Positions 1 through 8,382 of a stretch of 32,571 nt of DNA are shown here, piece after piece. Position numbers and translations under genes: made by a program. The notes under the pieces are model-generated. The model did no database searches. It was given only the letters and a program-made list of their open reading frames with translations, and was not told where the DNA came from. The stretch's first letter is position 1; each line of letters begins with the position of its first letter. This DNA comes from Tissierellales bacterium. Its GTDB lineage: Bacteria > Bacillota > Clostridia > Tissierellales > Tissierellaceae. Location: the NCBI GenBank assembly GCA_014360205.1, contig JACIXZ010000013.1, positions 1-32,571 on the forward strand. The letters are read 5' to 3'.

Positions 1-42
1 ATGGCTAGGGTGAGAAGCCAAAGAAATGTATTTAATGATTAG
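1..42 (+). CDS. C-terminal end of an upstream gene (partial)
   Basis: The first 14 codons are open in frame 1 and end in TAG at 40-42, giving a tail that ends RSQRNVFND. An ATG happens to lie at position 1, but 13 codons without a visible ribosome binding site are more likely the end of a gene that begins outside the window. By context (a helicase-nuclease gene follows on the same strand) this could be the partner subunit of an AddB/RexB type. The few residues seen do not prove it. Confidence 0.35.
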   Translation: MARVRSQRNVFND

Positions 43-80
43 AAAAGAAGACTATATTATTATTTAAGAAATTGATAATT

Positions 81-101
81 ATTACAGTGGAAAACTGTAA
101 T
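81..101 (+). promoter_or_regulatory. 8-bp hairpin in the leader of the helicase-nuclease gene
   Basis: ATTACAGT (81-88) and ACTGTAAT (94-101) form a perfect 8-bp stem with a GGAAA loop. It is 36 nt upstream of the next start codon and is followed only by a weak T-rich stretch. It could be a weak terminator for the preceding gene or a leader structure. No good promoter was found between 43 and 137. Confidence 0.3.
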
Positions 102-137
102 TTGATTATAACTATATTGTACAAGAGAGGAAACAAT

Positions 138-3100
138 ATGATTGATTTAGAACAAATAATGCAAAGATACAACGTAAATGAAGAACAAGCAAAAGCATTA
201 GATATAAACAAAAATATCGCCTTACATGCAGGAGCTGGCTCTGGAAAAACAAGAGTTTTAACTAGGAGATTTTTAAAGATATTACTCGATACCGATGCGA
301 AAATAGATGAAATAGTTGCGATTACATTTACTAAAAAAGCTGCATTGGAGATGAAGGAGAGAATATTAGGCCTAATAAATGAATTTTTAAAAGATGAGAA
401 AGACAATGAAATGGTATCTAAACTTAATGAGATAAAAGAAAATATGGTTCTTTCAAACATCTCAACATTTCATAGTTTCTGCGATGATATAATCAAGGAG
501 AATTACTACCTAATTGGGATTGATCCAATGTATAAAATTATTGAAAACATTGATAGACAGGCAATTTTAAAAAAGTGTGCAGAAGAAATATTGAATTTAT
601 TCATAGAAGATGATAGATATCACAATTGTTTTGATATGTATTTTTCAAGTGTTAAAGTAAAATACGATTTAAAAACTCAAATTCTCAATGAAATTCTGAG
701 TATATATAAAGAAATAACAACTAGAGGAGATAGCATAAAAGAAGCTATTGAATATTCAACAAATAACATTGTAAATTATTATGAGAATGATGAGAATTAT
801 AGAGATTGTCAATTAGTTATCGACTTTATATTGGAAATGGTAAACGCAGTCGATGAAAAATATCAGGAAGAAAAAAGAGCATTGAATTTAATGGACTTTA
901 ATGATTTAGAAAGATATACTTTAGAGATCTTAGAAAAAAGCGAAGAAACCAGAGAAAAGTTAAAAAATAGATTCAGATACTTTTTAGTGGATGAATTTCA
1001 AGATACTAACGAAATTCAATTAAAAATATTGTTATATTTGGCTGAGGATAATGGGAAAATTGAAGATGGGAAGCTATTTGTTGTTGGTGATATTAAACAA
1101 TCAATTTATCAATTCAGAGGCGCTAATTACAAGGTATTTGATCAGATTACTTCAATTATCCAACAAAATGGAGAAAGAATGAATTTGTTAAAAAACTATA
1201 GAAGCCATGATAAAATAGTAAAAATAACAAATGACATTTTTAATAGGATCATGGAAATATATGAACCTTCTGAAACTACAAACTCATTAGAAGGAGAGTC
1301 TGGGTTTATCTTTACATTTATCGATAATTCAAAAGAGGAAACAAATAATAAATTAAATATTAAAAAGTTGAGAGAAAGCAAAGTATCTTCTGAAGAACTA
1401 ATGACACTGCTTGAAGAAAATGAAAGTGATAGTAGAATAAAAGAAGCCAATTTCATAGCTAATAAGGTAGCTGAATTAAACAATAAGGGCATACAATATA
1501 AAGATGTTGCAATACTACTAAGAAATAGAAATAGTTTGAAAGAGTTTGAAAACGCATTAAAAGAAAAAAACATTCCATATACTGTGCTTGGAGGAATAGG
1601 ATATTATGACTCACAAGAGGTAAAGGATTTAATTAATTTGATTAAGTTTATGTATAACCAAGATGAGAAAAGATCATTTTTGGCATTGATGAGATGTCCT
1701 TTTGTTGGCTTATCTGATAATGATGTGATAGAGATATTTTCTCACATTAAAAGCACTGATGACTTAGAATTGGCGAAAGGATTGAATCCTAAAACTGATT
1801 TGTTGTTTGACTTAAAGCAAAAAGCTTCTTTTTTAAAGATACACGATTTAATTAAACTTGTTGATCATGAGCTAGACATACAAAAAATTCTTTTAATTCA
1901 AGATGATGGCTTGCAGAAATATAGAAATTATGAAAAATTTTTAGAAATAGCAATTGAATTTGATAATAAGGGGATTTATTCGCCACTTGAATTTATTGAG
2001 TATATTGATAATTTATCCAGTGAATCAGATCAGGAACCAGTGGCATTTTTGGATACTGAAAATAGCGATGCAGTTAAAATCATGACGATACATGCAGCAA
2101 AGGGACTTGAATTTGAAGCTGTTTTTATTCCAGCCCTTGATTATCAGCTTACTAAAGATAATAATGAAAACTTTATATATGATACATCCACTGTAGATAG
2201 TGCTAGATTAGGCTTGTGTTTTAAAAATTCAAAAACAGATGCAATGTTTAATGATATAGTCAATAAAAAGGCAATAGAAAATAGATATGAAGAGCTAAGA
2301 ATTCTTTACGTGGGCATAACTCGTGCGATTAGGTTTTTGTCATTAAGTGGTATAGAAAAAAGGAATAATGCAAAGACAATATTTGGTGAACTAAGGAATT
2401 TACCTTTTAATAAATATGAAGAGCTAACTAAATCATTTGATAATTATGTTTACATCAGTGAAGAATCATCGCTCAATAGACAATTTAATAGCCTAAATAC
2501 AACAAAAGTTCTTGATAATATTAATTTTAAAATTGATTATTATTCAAAATCTGTTGTTAGTATTTCCAAGTACATGATGTTTAAAGATTGCCCAAGAAAA
2601 TATTTTTATAGATATGTTCTGTATTTGGATGATAATAAATTAAATAAAGATATTTTTTTAGAAAAATATGAAGATGATTTAGAAAACAATCTAAATGCAA
2701 AAGATCAGATGGATGCTTTAAAGTTAGGATCATTCATACATGGAGTTTTAGAGGATTTAATACTAGATAGAGAAATAGATATTGAAAAAGAAATTAAAAA
2801 ATGTTTAGGTCAAATAAAAGAGCATCAAAAGACTAGGATATATAAGCTTATTGATAACTTCTTAAAAATAGAAAATAATCAAAAAATCACTAAGTCAGTA
2901 AAAACTGAGTTTGAGTTTAGAGTTAGATTATTGGAAAGCTTTTTAATACTTTATGGCATTATTGATAGGTTAGATATTTATGAGGAAAATGGAGAGGAGA
3001 AAATAGATATTATAGATTATAAGACAAGCAGAGTTAATAGCATTGATGAAGAGGAGAAAATAATAAAAGATTATATGCCCCAGTTTGTTGCATACAAATA

Positions 3101-3326
3101 TGCAATCAAAAAAATTTACCCTAATATTGAGATAAATCATATGTATATCTATTTATTAGATAATGGTAAAAAACTAGAAGTAAAATTTGATCATATACAA
3201 GAAAGCTATATTTTAAATGATATTGTTAATATATTTTCTAAACTGGAAACAGAGAAAGAATATAAATTTATCACTGAAGAGAATTGTGTAGGAAAGTGTG
3301 AATATGGTTTTCTGTGTGGAATGTAA
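138..3326 (+). CDS. UvrD/AddA-like helicase with C-terminal RecB-type nuclease domain
   Basis: This is a 1062-residue ATP-dependent helicase-nuclease for processing double-strand DNA ends. Seen motifs: Walker A GAGSGKT (residues 32-38), motif II DEFQDT (285-290), GDIKQSIYQFRGAN, NYRSHD, motif V TIHAAKGLEF and motif VI YVGITRA. A RecB-like nuclease follows, with DYK at about 960-962 and a downstream QFVAYKYA helix. Cysteines at 818, 1050, 1054 and 1060 bracket the nuclease in a C...C-x3-C-x5-C pattern. This resembles the Fe-S staple of AddB, Cas4 and AdnAB nucleases, and classical AddA lacks it. ATG at 138 is preferred because GAGAGG lies 7 nt upstream; an in-frame TTG at 72 has no binding site. 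It is shorter than classical AddA (about 1200 residues). Helicase-nuclease identity is sure; the exact subunit name is not. Confidence 0.9.
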   Translation: MIDLEQIMQRYNVNEEQAKALDINKNIALHAGAGSGKTRVLTRRFLKILLDTDAKIDEIVAITFTKKAALEMKERILGLINEFLKDEKDNEMVSKLNEIKENMVLSNISTFHSFCDDIIKENYYLIGIDPMYKIIENIDRQAILKKCAEEILNLFIEDDRYHNCFDMYFSSVKVKYDLKTQILNEILSIYKEITTRGDSIKEAIEYSTNNIVNYYENDENYRDCQLVIDFILEMVNAVDEKYQEEKRALNLMDFNDLERYTLEILEKSEETREKLKNRFRYFLVDEFQDTNEIQLKILLYLAEDNGKIEDGKLFVVGDIKQSIYQFRGANYKVFDQITSIIQQNGERMNLLKNYRSHDKIVKITNDIFNRIMEIYEPSETTNSLEGESGFIFTFIDNSKEETNNKLNIKKLRESKVSSEELMTLLEENESDSRIKEANFIANKVAELNNKGIQYKDVAILLRNRNSLKEFENALKEKNIPYTVLGGIGYYDSQEVKDLINLIKFMYNQDEKRSFLALMRCPFVGLSDNDVIEIFSHIKSTDDLELAKGLNPKTDLLFDLKQKASFLKIHDLIKLVDHELDIQKILLIQDDGLQKYRNYEKFLEIAIEFDNKGIYSPLEFIEYIDNLSSESDQEPVAFLDTENSDAVKIMTIHAAKGLEFEAVFIPALDYQLTKDNNENFIYDTSTVDSARLGLCFKNSKTDAMFNDIVNKKAIENRYEELRILYVGITRAIRFLSLSGIEKRNNAKTIFGELRNLPFNKYEELTKSFDNYVYISEESSLNRQFNSLNTTKVLDNINFKIDYYSKSVVSISKYMMFKDCPRKYFYRYVLYLDDNKLNKDIFLEKYEDDLENNLNAKDQMDALKLGSFIHGVLEDLILDREIDIEKEIKKCLGQIKEHQKTRIYKLIDNFLKIENNQKITKSVKTEFEFRVRLLESFLILYGIIDRLDIYEENGEEKIDIIDYKTSRVNSIDEEEKIIKDYMPQFVAYKYAIKKIYPNIEINHMYIYLLDNGKKLEVKFDHIQESYILNDIVNIFSKLETEKEYKFITEENCVGKCEYGFLCGM

Positions 3327-3419
3327 ACTCTATTGAATTATTTCATGAATTATTTCGCCTACTTATGAAATAGCTATAAACTATAATCTAAATTTTTTAC
3401 AGAATTAGAAAATAGTAAA

Positions 3420-3451
3420 ACCCTGTTCAGATATATAATTCTGAACAGGGT
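3420..3451. terminator. 12-bp hairpin, probable terminator
   Basis: ACCCTGTTCAGA (3420-3431) pairs perfectly with TCTGAACAGGGT (3440-3451) around an 8-nt loop. On the plus strand the T tract is poor (GCTTT). On the minus strand TTTTACTATTTT follows, so it may also end minus-strand transcripts. It is the first strong hairpin after the helicase-nuclease stop. Confidence 0.6.
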
Positions 3452-3462
3452 GCTTTAAAATT

Positions 3463-3600
3463 ATAAAAACAGAAGTTTACAAGTTTCTTGATATGGAAGG
3501 TAGTTTAATAGCTCATTTTGTATTAACAGAGAATGGGTATATTGTTGTTAATGCTAATGCTGATTACAATATTAACAGAAAAAGAAAGAAACGAAATAAT
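3463..3600 (+). pseudogene. Possible remnant of a secreted protease-type propeptide gene
   Basis: The plus-strand frame here reads TEVYKFLDMEGSLIAHFVL followed by TENGYIVVNANAD. That pattern (Y-x-F-x-D, then IAhF-x-L, then ENGYIVVNA) resembles the Spi-like propeptide/inhibitor domain of C10-type proteases. There is no start codon or binding site in front, and the frame turns into low-complexity sequence after about residue 45 and ends at 3723. It is read as a fragment that has lost both ends. The similarity is judged by eye only. Confidence 0.3.
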
Positions 3601-3624
3601 TATCTTTTGTTCATAGACCTAATA

Positions 3625-3861
3625 TTAATTTATATTATCGGATATTATCCAAGTTTCATACCCATCTATATTGTCAATTTCTTCATTCCGTATAGGTGTC
3701 TTATTATACCTACTGGTAATTAAATAATTATAATTATTCCCTTCCTTTTTATCATCTACATAAATATATAACTTAAAATCAGACAGCCTATTTCCACCCC
3801 AATACTCATTACCAATTTTTTGCATAAATTCTACATTATAAAGTAATATTGATTCAACCAA
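3625..3861 (-). CDS. Small hypothetical ORF, 78 codons, uncertain
   Basis: The minus strand is open from a TTG at 3861 to a TAA. The product has a protein-like composition (YWGGNRLSDFKLYIYVDD, then YLITSRYN) rather than the low-complexity look of chance ORFs. An in-frame stop lies only 9 nt upstream of the TTG, the binding site (AAGGA) is weak, and no family is recognised. It could be a fragment of a lost gene or a genuine small protein. The hairpin at 3420-3451, with its minus-strand T tract, would serve as its terminator. Confidence 0.25.
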   Translation of the reverse strand: MVESILLYNVEFMQKIGNEYWGGNRLSDFKLYIYVDDKKEGNNYNYLITSRYNKTPIRNEEIDNIDGYETWIISDNIN

Positions 3862-3888
3862 GATTCCTTATTTGGAAGTATTTTTTTA

Positions 3889-3917
3889 TTGTAAATAAAC
3901 CTATCTATTATTATAAT
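3889..3917 (+). promoter_or_regulatory. Sigma-A-type promoter of the acetyltransferase-lar operon
   Basis: TTGTAA (3889-3894), a 17-nt spacer and a perfect TATAAT (3912-3917) lie 31 nt upstream of the first ATG of the operon. Confidence 0.7.
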
Positions 3918-3948
3918 TAGAGATACAAAATAATAAAGAGGTGAGTTT

Positions 3949-4476
3949 ATGGAATTTAGGAAAGCTACACTAAAAGATGTTCCTCAAATAATGAATATAA
4001 TTTATAAAGCTCAAGAAAATTTTAGAATAAAAGGAATCGATCAATGGCAAAACAATTACCCTAATGAAGAAATAATAATAGATGATATTAATAAAGGATA
4101 CGGGTTTGTTTTATCGGAGAATGACTATATAATAGGATATGTTGCAATTTCTTTTGACGGAGAGGAAACATACAATAAAATATATGATGGTCAGTGGCTT
4201 AGCAATGGGGAGTATGCAGTAGTCCATAGAATAGCTATAAATGAGAATTATAAAGGAAGAGGATACTCATATAAAATAATGGAAAACGTAGAAAAATATT
4301 GTAAAGACAATGGAGTATACAGCATTAAAGTTGATACACATATTAAAAACATCCCTATGCAACGAATAATGGAAAGACTAAATTATATATATTGCGGCAA
4401 AATATATTTAAAAGATGGCAGTGAAAGAATAGCATTTGAAAAATTACTTGATCATAAAGGTGATAAAAATGATTAA
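3949..4476 (+). CDS. GNAT family N-acetyltransferase
   Basis: The 175-residue product starts MEFRKATLKDVPQIMNII, the usual first strand and helix of a GNAT fold. It carries the acetyl-CoA-binding motif A as VHRIAINENYKGRGYSYKIM, where the R-G-x-G-type turn is KGRGYS. Length is normal for a single-domain acetyltransferase. The substrate cannot be told. ATG at 3949 follows AAAGAGGTGAG. It is the first gene of an apparent operon: its TAA (4474-4476) overlaps the larE start by 8 nt, so it is translationally coupled to the nickel-pincer cofactor genes. No role of an acetyltransferase in that pathway is established, so the link is positional. Confidence 0.85.
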   Translation: MEFRKATLKDVPQIMNIIYKAQENFRIKGIDQWQNNYPNEEIIIDDINKGYGFVLSENDYIIGYVAISFDGEETYNKIYDGQWLSNGEYAVVHRIAINENYKGRGYSYKIMENVEKYCKDNGVYSIKVDTHIKNIPMQRIMERLNYIYCGKIYLKDGSERIAFEKLLDHKGDKND

Positions 4477-5278
4477 GATAGAAATGCTATTTGATAGAAT
4501 TGAAGAGCTAATGGAAGATGGGATTTGTATAGCATTTTCCGGTGGTGTTGATAGCACTTTGCTTTTAAAGATTGCTTCTTATATTAATAGAGATAATAAA
4601 TGTAAATTATATGCTGTTACTTTTCATACTAAGCTTCACCCAATGAATGATATCAATATATCAACTGATTTAGCAAATGAAATGAATGTTTCCCATGAAA
4701 TAATTGAAATTGATGAATTCCAGAATGAAGAGATTCTGAATAACACAATTGACAGATGTTATAATTGCAAGAAATTTATGTTTCAAAAACTTGTAGATTT
4801 TGCTAAAGCAAATGATGTCAAAAATATAATCGATGGCACTAATTTTGATGATCTTTCAACATATAGGCCAGGGTTAAAAGCTCTTAAAGAGCTAGATATA
4901 AAAAGCCCGTTAGCAGAGCTTGGCATTGATAAGAATACTGTTAGAAAATGGGCTAATGATTTAGACATAAAGGTTGCAAATAGACCTTCAGCACCATGTC
5001 TTGCTACTCGCATACCATATAATACAAAAATTGATTTAAATTTATTGAATAGGATTGACATTTGTGAAAATGAGATTAAAAAAATGGGGTTTGATGTAGT
5101 TAGACTTAGGGTTCATGATGAAATAGCTAGGATAGAAGTAAAAAAAGACGATATGTACAGATTGTTGGAGAATTCAGATAGAATAATAGATTTATTAAAA
5201 TCTAATGGATTTACTTATATAACTATTGATATCGAGGGATTCAGATCAGGAAGTATGGATGTTAATATAAATTCTTAA
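4469..5278 (+). CDS. larE: LarE, pyridinium-3,5-biscarboxylate mononucleotide sulfur transferase
   Basis: LarE (269 residues) activates the biscarboxylated nicotinate mononucleotide made by LarB with ATP and adds sulfur to its two carboxylates. Seen: the PP-loop ATP-binding motif SGGVDS at residues 24-29, a CYNCKK motif at 97-100, and the conserved cysteine in APCLATRIPY (residue 177). In the Lactobacillus enzyme the equivalent of the last cysteine is the sacrificial sulfur donor. Some LarE proteins instead use several cysteines to hold a [4Fe-4S] cluster; C97, C100 and C177 make that possible here (inference). ATG at 4469 is chosen because AAAGGTGAT lies just upstream; an in-frame start at 4436 inside the previous gene lacks one. 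It overlaps the acetyltransferase gene by 8 nt and larB follows after 13 nt. Confidence 0.92.
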   Translation: MIKIEMLFDRIEELMEDGICIAFSGGVDSTLLLKIASYINRDNKCKLYAVTFHTKLHPMNDINISTDLANEMNVSHEIIEIDEFQNEEILNNTIDRCYNCKKFMFQKLVDFAKANDVKNIIDGTNFDDLSTYRPGLKALKELDIKSPLAELGIDKNTVRKWANDLDIKVANRPSAPCLATRIPYNTKIDLNLLNRIDICENEIKKMGFDVVRLRVHDEIARIEVKKDDMYRLLENSDRIIDLLKSNGFTYITIDIEGFRSGSMDVNINS

Positions 5279-5291
5279 AGGATGTGAAAAA

Positions 5292-6047
5292 ATGGAATTA
5301 GAGGATATTTTGAAAAAAGTAAAAATAGGTGAGCTTTCTATTGAAGATGCTGTTAAAACTTTAAAAAAAATGCCATATGAAGAACTAGGATTTGCAAAAC
5401 TTGATCATCATAGGAAAGTAAGAAAGGGATATGGAGAGGTCATATTATGCGAAGGGAAGTCGAAAGATCATTTAATTAATATATTCAAACATTTTGCTGA
5501 AAATGATGTTGATGTCCTGGGCACAAGAGCATCAAAAGAACAGTTCGAAAGTATAAAAGAAATAATAGAAAATGTAGAATATGACGATTTATCTAGAATT
5601 TTAAAACTAAAAAGGTCAAGTTACAAAAATTTAGGTAATATTGCCATTTGCACAGGGGGGACTTCAGACATACCAGTTGCTGAAGAAGCTGCACAAACTG
5701 CTGAATTTTTTGGAAGTAAAGTATTGAGAATTTATGATGTTGGTGTAGCAGGCATACATCGACTTTTATCAAAAGTTGATGAGATATCTAGTGCAAATTG
5801 TATTATTGCTGTGGCTGGTATGGAAGGAGCTTTGCCAGGAGTTATTGCAGGTATGGTAGATAAACCGGTAATTGCTGTTCCCACATCAGTGGGATATGGA
5901 ACAAATTTTAACGGAATATCTTCACTACTTACAATGTTAAATTCCTGTGCAGAAGGAATTGCTGTGGTAAATATTGATAATGGATTTGGCGCTGGATATA
6001 TTGCAAACCAAATCAATCAATTGGTGGTGAATTCAAATGGCAAATAA
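5292..6047 (+). CDS. larB: LarB, nickel-pincer cofactor biosynthesis carboxylase
   Basis: LarB (251 residues) carboxylates and hydrolyses nicotinic acid adenine dinucleotide to pyridinium-3,5-biscarboxylic acid mononucleotide, the first step of the pathway. The N-terminal part has the family's LDHHRKVRKGYGEVILCEGK stretch. The C-terminal half is a PurE-like domain (TGGTSDIPVAEEAAQTAEFF, then VAGMEGALPGVIAGMVDKPV, then VPTSVGYGTNFNG). Length is normal for LarB. ATG at 5292 follows AAAGGATGTGAA. It lies between larE and larC, and its end overlaps the larC start by 11 nt, which indicates coupled translation. Confidence 0.93.
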   Translation: MELEDILKKVKIGELSIEDAVKTLKKMPYEELGFAKLDHHRKVRKGYGEVILCEGKSKDHLINIFKHFAENDVDVLGTRASKEQFESIKEIIENVEYDDLSRILKLKRSSYKNLGNIAICTGGTSDIPVAEEAAQTAEFFGSKVLRIYDVGVAGIHRLLSKVDEISSANCIIAVAGMEGALPGVIAGMVDKPVIAVPTSVGYGTNFNGISSLLTMLNSCAEGIAVVNIDNGFGAGYIANQINQLVVNSNGK

Positions 6048-7308
6048 AGCATTATATTTTGAATGCAATTCTGGTATCAGTGGAGATATGACAGTTGCTG
6101 CACTATTGGATTTGGGATTAGATCAAGAAAAATTATTATATTATTTAAATAGCTTAAAAATAGAGGGGTTTAAGATAAATATAGAGAAAGTGCTCAAGAA
6201 TTCAATATCTGCTTTGAAATTTGATGTAATATTGAACTCAGAAGATAATATATATAAAACAAATAATATAAAAGAAATTAAGCCTGGTTATTCAGTGAAA
6301 TTAAAGGCAGCCAAAAAAAAGCACAATCATAATCATGAACATAGGAATCTAAATGATATTAATAAAATCATTGACGATTCAATGCTTTCAGATAATGCTA
6401 AGAAAATAGCTAAAGGAATATTTGAAATAATAGCTAAAGCTGAGGCTAAAGCACATAATTTAGATATATATGAAGTGCATTTTCACGAAGTAGGAGCGGT
6501 TGATTCTATAGTTGATATTGCAGCTACTGCTATTTTAATTGATGAATTAGGAATCAAAGAAATATATTTTTCACCTATATCTGAAGGAAAAGGAATTGTA
6601 AAAATACAACATGGGATATTACCGGTTCCAGTTCCAGCAGTAGCAAATATATTTGCACAAAATGATTTAATTATGAATTTAACTGATGAAGAAGGTGAAA
6701 TGATAACTCCTACAGGTGCAGGAATTGCGGCTTTTTTAAATTCAAAAAATAAGATGCCACATAAATTTAGAATTAAAAGAATAGGCTTAGGTGCAGGATC
6801 AAAAGATTTTTCGAGGGCTAATATATTAAGAATATTTGAGATTGAAATAGAAGAAAGTGATTACTATGACGAAGATGATGTAATTTTGCTAGAAACAAAT
6901 ATTGATGATATAACTTCAGAAAACTTAGGATTTGTTTTTGAAAGATTACTTGAAAATGGGGCAAATGATGTGTTTTTTACCCCCATATATATGAAAAAGA
7001 ATAGACCTTCGTATATGCTTAGTGTAATATCAAAGAATATTTATAAAGATAAATTAGAGGAGATAATTTTTATAAATACTACTTCGCTAGGTATAAGAGA
7101 GCAAAAGATTAAAAGAAAAATGTTAGAGCGAGAAATAGTGAAGGTAAATACAAAATATGGGGAAATGACAGCTAAGAAAATCAACTTAGAAAATGGGAGT
7201 TTTAGGATACAACCTGAATATGAAGAAGTAAAAAAAATATGTATTAAAAACAATTTAAGCTTTTATGAAGTTTACAATGAAATCCTTTGTGAAATAAATA
7301 GACATTAG
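6037..7308 (+). CDS. larC: LarC, nickel insertion protein for the pincer cofactor
   Basis: LarC (423 residues) inserts nickel into the dithio-nucleotide from LarE in a CTP-dependent reaction. The N-terminus LYFECNSGISGDMTVAALL, the internal FHEVGAVDSIVDI and LLETNIDDITSENLGF, and a His-rich segment at residues 96-102 (HNHNHEH, a likely nickel-binding stretch) fit the family. In Lactobacillus plantarum LarC is made by ribosomal frameshifting between two ORFs; here it is one uninterrupted frame of full length. It starts within the end of larB behind GGTGGTGA. No larA (lactate racemase) or nickel transporter follows, so the finished cofactor must serve an enzyme encoded elsewhere. Confidence 0.93.
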   Translation: MANKALYFECNSGISGDMTVAALLDLGLDQEKLLYYLNSLKIEGFKINIEKVLKNSISALKFDVILNSEDNIYKTNNIKEIKPGYSVKLKAAKKKHNHNHEHRNLNDINKIIDDSMLSDNAKKIAKGIFEIIAKAEAKAHNLDIYEVHFHEVGAVDSIVDIAATAILIDELGIKEIYFSPISEGKGIVKIQHGILPVPVPAVANIFAQNDLIMNLTDEEGEMITPTGAGIAAFLNSKNKMPHKFRIKRIGLGAGSKDFSRANILRIFEIEIEESDYYDEDDVILLETNIDDITSENLGFVFERLLENGANDVFFTPIYMKKNRPSYMLSVISKNIYKDKLEEIIFINTTSLGIREQKIKRKMLEREIVKVNTKYGEMTAKKINLENGSFRIQPEYEEVKKICIKNNLSFYEVYNEILCEINRH

Positions 7309-7388
7309 CTCAAGTTAGCCATATGCTTAAGCAGATTTAATTTGGGTAAAATTACTATAGAATTGCATGTGTGAAGGAGGGAATGAAA

Positions 7389-8202
7389 ATGTTTTTTGAG
7401 ATATTCATGATATTTTTTATCATCTCTATAATGCAACCTATAATAAGACAACAAGCATTGAAATCTGCTAGAAAGAGAATAATTCATAAGCTAGAAGAGA
7501 AAAATAATTCAAGAGTTATCACTCTTATTCATAGACAAGAAAGCATGAGTTTTTTTGGTTTTCCAGTAATGAGATATATCGACATAAATGATTCAGAACA
7601 ATTGATGAGAATTATACAAATGACAGACGATGAAATGCCTATAGACTTAATCATTCACACACCTGGTGGTTTGGCCTTAGCTTCACTTCAAATAGCAAGG
7701 GCACTGAGAAATCACAAAGGTAGGGTAAGGGTATTTATACCTCATTATGCTATGTCAGGAGGTACATTAATAGCATTAGCTGCTGACGACATTATCATGA
7801 GTGAAAATGCAATGCTAGGACCAGTTGATCCGCAACTTGGTCAATATCCTGCGCCTTCTATTGTTAATGTTTTGAATAAAAAATCAGTTGATAAAATAGA
7901 TGATGAAACTTTGATAATGGCAGATGTAGCACAAAAAGCTATTAATCAATTATATAATTCTATAATTTCATTATTACCAGATACGTACTCTATAGAAGAA
8001 AAAAAAATACATTTCTAATATGCTAACTCAAGGTTTTTGGACACATGACTATCCTATAACAGTTGATGTAGCAAAAGAATTAGGATTACATGTTAGTACA
8101 GATATGGATCCTTTGGTATATAAATTGATGGATTTATTCCCTCAAGCTACGAATGCATCTCCATCTGTTGAACACGGTCATAGCAATAAGTTAAATAAAT
8201 AA
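7389..8202 (+). pseudogene. SDH/ClpP-like membrane serine protease gene, frameshifted in a run of nine A
   Basis: This gene belongs to the SppA/ClpP-like 'serine dehydrogenase proteinase' family (PF01972-type). The first frame starts at ATG 7389, 8 nt after AAGGAGG. It encodes a hydrophobic N-terminal anchor (residues 1-18), IHTPGGLALASLQIARAL, the nucleophile region AMSGGT (Ser123) and AMLGPVDPQLG, then stops at 8016-8018 after 209 residues. The family's C-terminal block (TQGFWTHDYPITVDVAKELGL and onward) continues in the next frame to 8202. The switch lies at A9, 7999-8007: removing one A restores a single 270-residue protein of normal length. This may be a sequencing error, a real mutation, or a slippage site where RNA polymerase restores some full-length product. 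The active-site part is intact either way. Confidence 0.8.
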
Positions 8203-8212
8203 ATTTATTTGT

Positions 8213-8252
8213 AAAAAACACTGCTTAGATCTTAAATAAGCAGTGTTTTTTT
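8213..8252. terminator. Bidirectional rho-independent terminator
   Basis: AAAAAACACTGCTTA (8213-8227) pairs with TAAGCAGTGTTTTTT (8237-8251) in a 15-bp stem with a 9-nt loop. It has T and A tracts on either side and sits 10 nt after the protease stop codon. Confidence 0.88.
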
Positions 8253-8382
8253 AATTGAAGAAATATGTAGAAAGTATACATTTAAATAATTAATAATTCA
8301 GAAAAATTTGTAAATATCATATATACATATGATTCCAATAATCGTGTATATTTTAACTAATAATGAGAGGAGGAAGGTAAAA

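Larger units (their letters stand above)
3327..3948. other. 622-nt region without a confident gene
   Basis: This stretch between the helicase-nuclease and acetyltransferase genes holds four things. There is an 8-bp inverted repeat (TATTTCAT 3339-3346 / ATGAAATA 3365-3372), a strong 12-bp hairpin (3420-3451), apparent coding debris on both strands (listed separately), and the promoter of the next operon (3889-3917). It looks like an eroded locus. Confidence 0.6.

Noticed and set aside
32-460. Minus-strand ORF of 142 codons opposite the helicase gene
   Set aside because: Low-complexity Ser/Phe/Ile-rich product typical of the antisense of an AT-rich gene; no binding site.
6037-7308. Programmed frameshift in larC as in Lactobacillus plantarum
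   Set aside because: The frame is continuous over the full family length; no split was seen.
8253-8382. Purine riboswitch before the NCS2 permease
   Set aside because: I could not find the conserved three-way-junction sequence or a terminator hairpin in the leader.
8329-8382. Longer N-terminus for the permease from ATG 8329
   Set aside because: No binding site; GAGAGGAGG lies inside this stretch at the right distance from GTG 8383.
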